16,805 nucleotides of DNA from UBA5704 sp036264355 (GTDB taxonomy: Bacteria; Acidobacteriota; Thermoanaerobaculia; Multivoradales; UBA5704). Every line of letters starts with the position of its first letter. Within the stretch, counting starts at the first letter, position 1. The stretch covers positions 1 to 16,805 of the forward strand of contig DATARD010000193.1 in NCBI GenBank assembly GCA_036264355.1, in the 5' to 3' direction. This document shows, in pieces, positions 15,136 to 16,805 of this stretch. The notes beneath the pieces are model-generated. The model was not told where the DNA came from. It searched no databases and saw only the letters and a list, made by a program, of their open reading frames with translations. A program made the translations under genes and the position numbers.

Positions 15136-15141
15136 CGGAGG
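15136..15141 (+). promoter_or_regulatory. Strong ribosome binding site CGGAGG
   Basis: CGGAGG ends six bases before the ATG at 15148 and is the main support for the short gene that follows, only 16 bases after the LpxC stop. Confidence 0.55.
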
Positions 15142-15147
15142 ATTGCC

Positions 15148-15309
15148 ATGGCCTACCTGTTCCGAGGAGGCGCAGGAACCAACCAGGCCGAGTATGTGCC
15201 CCGCGCCGTCCGCCGGACCTCGAGATCTTCACGCGTCCTCTCGCCGGCTCGGAAAGAAAGATCGCCGTCACCTCCGAGGAAGCGCGAGATCTATCAGGAC
15301 GAAGACTAG
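15148..15309 (+). CDS. Small Arg/Ser-rich protein of 53 residues, unknown function
   Basis: Starts MAYLFRGGAGTNQAEYVPRA and ends KREIYQDED before TAG. The start has an excellent Shine-Dalgarno at optimal spacing and is 16 bases after the receiver-LpxC gene, so the two are probably co-transcribed. The N-terminal 20 residues look ordered (aromatic and Gly-rich); the middle is basic and rich in Ser, Arg and Pro; the end is acidic. No domain is recognised. The frame competes with a longer one starting at 15143, which lacks a ribosome binding site. It may be a genuine small protein tied to envelope biosynthesis or a chance ORF. Confidence 0.5.
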   Translation: MAYLFRGGAGTNQAEYVPRAVRRTSRSSRVLSPARKERSPSPPRKREIYQDED

Positions 15310-15374
15310 AGCGCCGAGGCATCGGTCCATTGACATATCCCGCTCGTCGAATTTCCCTGAATAGCACCTGCCCC

Positions 15375-15404
15375 TTGCCAAACATTCCAGTCCTGGTCAA
15401 TAAT
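15375..15404 (+). promoter_or_regulatory. Predicted sigma-70 promoter
   Basis: TTGCCA (15375-15380) and AATAAT (15399-15404) each match five of six consensus bases, with an 18-base spacer. Transcription would start around 15411, about 43 bases before the secreted-protein gene at 15454. Confidence 0.6.
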
Positions 15405-15453
15405 GATCCGCAGAAGCTCGCGATCAAAATGTACCTAGACAGGGGGAAGCGCC

Positions 15454-16452
15454 ATGAGATTTGGACTGGCTGTCTCAGCGGGAATCACTCTGATCCTGCT
15501 CGCCGCACATCCATCCGCAGCGGACAATTCCGTCCTCACCGTCAACCTGGCCGAGCATACTGTAGACCCGGCCAACCCCACGCTCAATATCCGGGCCAGT
15601 GATTCGGTTTTCATCAACATGAAGGGGGATATACCCTCACTTTCTGATAGAAAGATTTTTTCGATCATCGATCTGCCACGATACAAGAGAGGGCTCAATT
15701 CAAAATTAGATCCAGAGCTCGATCCGTCTAAAGCGGGCTTCGCTACCTTCGGCCGACAGGTAACGATCACGTTCCGTGAGTGCAGCGACGCCGAAATTAA
15801 GGCTGAAGGTATTGAGCGACCGCCGAGCAATTGCGGCTTCGCAGTCCTTCGGGATGAATTGAAGGCGTCTTGGGTGGTTTTTGCGGAGACCGAAACGGTT
15901 ACATTTTCGATTCGTGGCCTCGAAAGCGACTATTCATACAGCTTCCCCATCGTACTTCAGAAAAAACCGTTCGCCCTCACCTTTTCCGCCGGCTTCGCAA
16001 TCTTGGGAGTGCGCGATAACCGATATCGCCTCGATCCCATTACCGGCGACACGCAGAAGGCCAAGCTGGTTCAAGTGTCAGACGGCAGCTACCCCTATAA
16101 GCTTTCGGCTTTCGCGAACTATATGTGGCTGCGGCACCCGACGCTGGGGTTCTCGGTGGGCGTTGCCACCGATGTTCCGGTCGATAAGATTACGACCATG
16201 GCCGGCATCTCGTTCGCGCTCAGAACTCTCCCTGTGAACAGCACGGGGTATATCACGATCGGCGGCAGCTATGCGCAGCGCCAACGGTTGCGTCCGGAGT
16301 TCGAGGGAGGCGGCACCGTCGCGAGCAACCTCACCTCGGGCGCCTTGCTGGAAGATCGATACGGTTTTGGCGCTTTCATCGCGCTCTCGTTCAGCTTCCT
16401 GGGCGGAGAAGATCAATTCAAAGGCGTCTTTGCCGGCCCTGCCAAGAAGTAA
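15454..16452 (+). CDS. Secreted or outer-membrane protein of unknown function
   Basis: 332 residues with AGGGGGA upstream of the ATG. Residues 1-23 are a signal peptide (ending HPSAAD). I recognise no family. About 25-155 looks like a beta-rich domain with one Cys pair (C110 and C127, around ECSDAEI and PSNCGF) that could form a disulfide. From about 160 on there are alternating amphipathic strands (FALTFSAGFAILGV, FANYMWLRHPTLGFSVGVATDV, TTMAGISFALRTL, GYITIGGSYAQRQRL, YGFGAFIALSFSFLGG) that suggest an outer-membrane beta-barrel of eight or so strands. Codon use is less GC-rich than in the sugar operon. It is followed after 16 bases by the NFNPTPP-repeat gene, so the two are likely one transcript. 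Confidence 0.85.
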   Translation: MRFGLAVSAGITLILLAAHPSAADNSVLTVNLAEHTVDPANPTLNIRASDSVFINMKGDIPSLSDRKIFSIIDLPRYKRGLNSKLDPELDPSKAGFATFGRQVTITFRECSDAEIKAEGIERPPSNCGFAVLRDELKASWVVFAETETVTFSIRGLESDYSYSFPIVLQKKPFALTFSAGFAILGVRDNRYRLDPITGDTQKAKLVQVSDGSYPYKLSAFANYMWLRHPTLGFSVGVATDVPVDKITTMAGISFALRTLPVNSTGYITIGGSYAQRQRLRPEFEGGGTVASNLTSGALLEDRYGFGAFIALSFSFLGGEDQFKGVFAGPAKK

Positions 16453-16468
16453 AGCGAGGAGCTAAATC

Positions 16469-16702
16469 ATGCCTACGAAGCCCAAGTCCGACCCAAACGC
16501 TGTCGACGCTCAGTCCTCGGGTTTTAATCCGACTCCGCCGAATTTCAATCCGACACCACCCAACTTCAACCCGACGCCGCCGAATTTCAATCCAACACCA
16601 CCCAACTTCGAGCTCGAGTCCATGGCCGGAACGGGCGCCGCGAAAAAGAAGAAAAAGAAGAGTCCGAAGAAGAGCGGCAAAAAGGCGAGCAAACCGGCTT
16701 AG
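16469..16702 (+). CDS. Small repeat protein with NFNPTPP repeats and lysine-rich tail
   Basis: 77 residues; GCGAGGAG ends seven bases before the ATG. Residues 1-18 are a polar leader (MPTKPKSDPNAVDAQSSG). Residues 19-47 hold four consecutive seven-residue repeats, GFNPTPP then NFNPTPP three times, ending in NF. Then comes ELESMAGTG and a tail (about 59-77) made almost only of Lys, Ser, Gly and Ala. There is no signal peptide or membrane segment. The 21-base DNA repeats differ mostly at third codon positions (TTT/TTC, CCG/CCA/CCC), so the peptide is conserved while the DNA drifts. The last codons lie just four bases from a converging gene. No family is recognised; a role as a binding ligand or peptide precursor for the secreted protein upstream is speculation. 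Confidence 0.82.
   Translation: MPTKPKSDPNAVDAQSSGFNPTPPNFNPTPPNFNPTPPNFNPTPPNFELESMAGTGAAKKKKKKSPKKSGKKASKPA
16520..16609 (+). repeat. 21-base coding tandem repeat (four full copies plus a partial)
   Basis: Units start at 16520, 16541, 16562, 16583 and a partial at 16604. Units 2 and 4 resemble each other (AATTTCAATCC...), as do units 1 and 3 (ending GCCGCCG), giving a 42-base higher-order period. All are in frame in the 77-residue gene. Confidence 0.85.
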
Positions 16703-16705
16703 ATC

Positions 16706-16805
16706 TCACTCCGCCTCCACCCACTCTCCCGGTCCCTGGTCTGGCCGGAGCACCCAGGCGCCGCGTGCTCCGAGCCGGCGGTTGGGGGTGTAGGTGACGG
16801 GCGGT
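16706..16805 (-). CDS. C-terminal end of a minus-strand gene entering from the right edge
   Basis: On the minus strand the frame reads PPVTYTPNRRLGARGAWVL and continues RPDQGPGEWVEAE before TGA at 16708-16706. Nearly all third positions are G or C, as in the core genes, and the other two minus frames give poor, low-complexity peptides. Too short to name. It converges on the repeat-protein gene with only three bases between the stop codons. Confidence 0.5.
   Translation of the reverse strand, partial: PPVTYTPNRRLGARGAWVLRPDQGPGEWVEAE

Noticed and set aside
13065..15149. Open frame of 694 codons on the minus strand
   Set aside because: Runs antisense to the receiver-LpxC gene and then in a wrong frame of LacI. 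Both real genes have intact catalytic or DNA-binding motifs.

Overview
The window looks like a piece of chromosome from a GC-rich, Gram-negative soil- or sediment-type bacterium. It encodes an LpxC (lipid A synthesis, so an LPS-bearing outer membrane) and a large Oar-like TonB-dependent receptor with an N-terminal carboxypeptidase-regulatory-like domain. That receptor type, a LacI regulator and several glycosidases in one locus is a combination common in Acidobacteriota. This phylum assignment is an inference from gene style; no rRNA or other phylogenetic marker is present.

Layout. (1) Positions 1-1800 are visibly less GC-rich than the rest and look like accessory DNA. They hold the start of a minus-strand gene that leaves the window, an integron-type attC recombination site (about 491-569), and a minus-strand cysteine/histidine-rich HNH-like gene broken by a one-base frameshift in a run of four G at 856-859. 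(2) Positions 1804-2440 are a minisatellite of about fifteen 41-42 bp units, each made of two related 20-21 bp halves that nearly all carry AAGCTT. (3) Positions 2488-13735 are one long minus-strand sugar-utilisation operon. In transcription order it encodes a LacI-family repressor, an Oar-like TonB-dependent receptor, a GH144/glycoamylase-type lipoprotein, a sugar-binding lipoprotein, two ABC permeases, and a 980-residue secreted protein with carbohydrate-binding modules and an (alpha/alpha)6 barrel. Nearly all junctions are four-base ATGA/TTGA overlaps. (4) Divergently, at 13836-15131, is a single-ORF fusion of a two-component receiver domain to a complete LpxC. (5) Positions 15148-16702 hold a 53-residue small ORF, a secreted protein of unknown function, and a 77-residue protein with four NFNPTPP-type repeats and a lysine-rich tail. 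The C-terminus of another minus-strand gene enters from the right edge.

How the genes may work together: the operon describes a complete import route. The receptor would pass an oligosaccharide across the outer membrane, the two glycosidases would trim it, and the binding protein plus two permeases would bring it into the cytoplasm using an ATPase encoded elsewhere. A perfect 10-bp-armed LacI operator overlaps the predicted transcription start of the operon's own promoter. If the GH144 assignment is right, the best guess for the substrate is a beta-1,2-glucan or another beta-glucan, but this is inference.

The most unusual item is the receiver-LpxC fusion. Both halves keep their key residues, and there is no usable internal start, which suggests lipid A synthesis under direct phosphorylation control.
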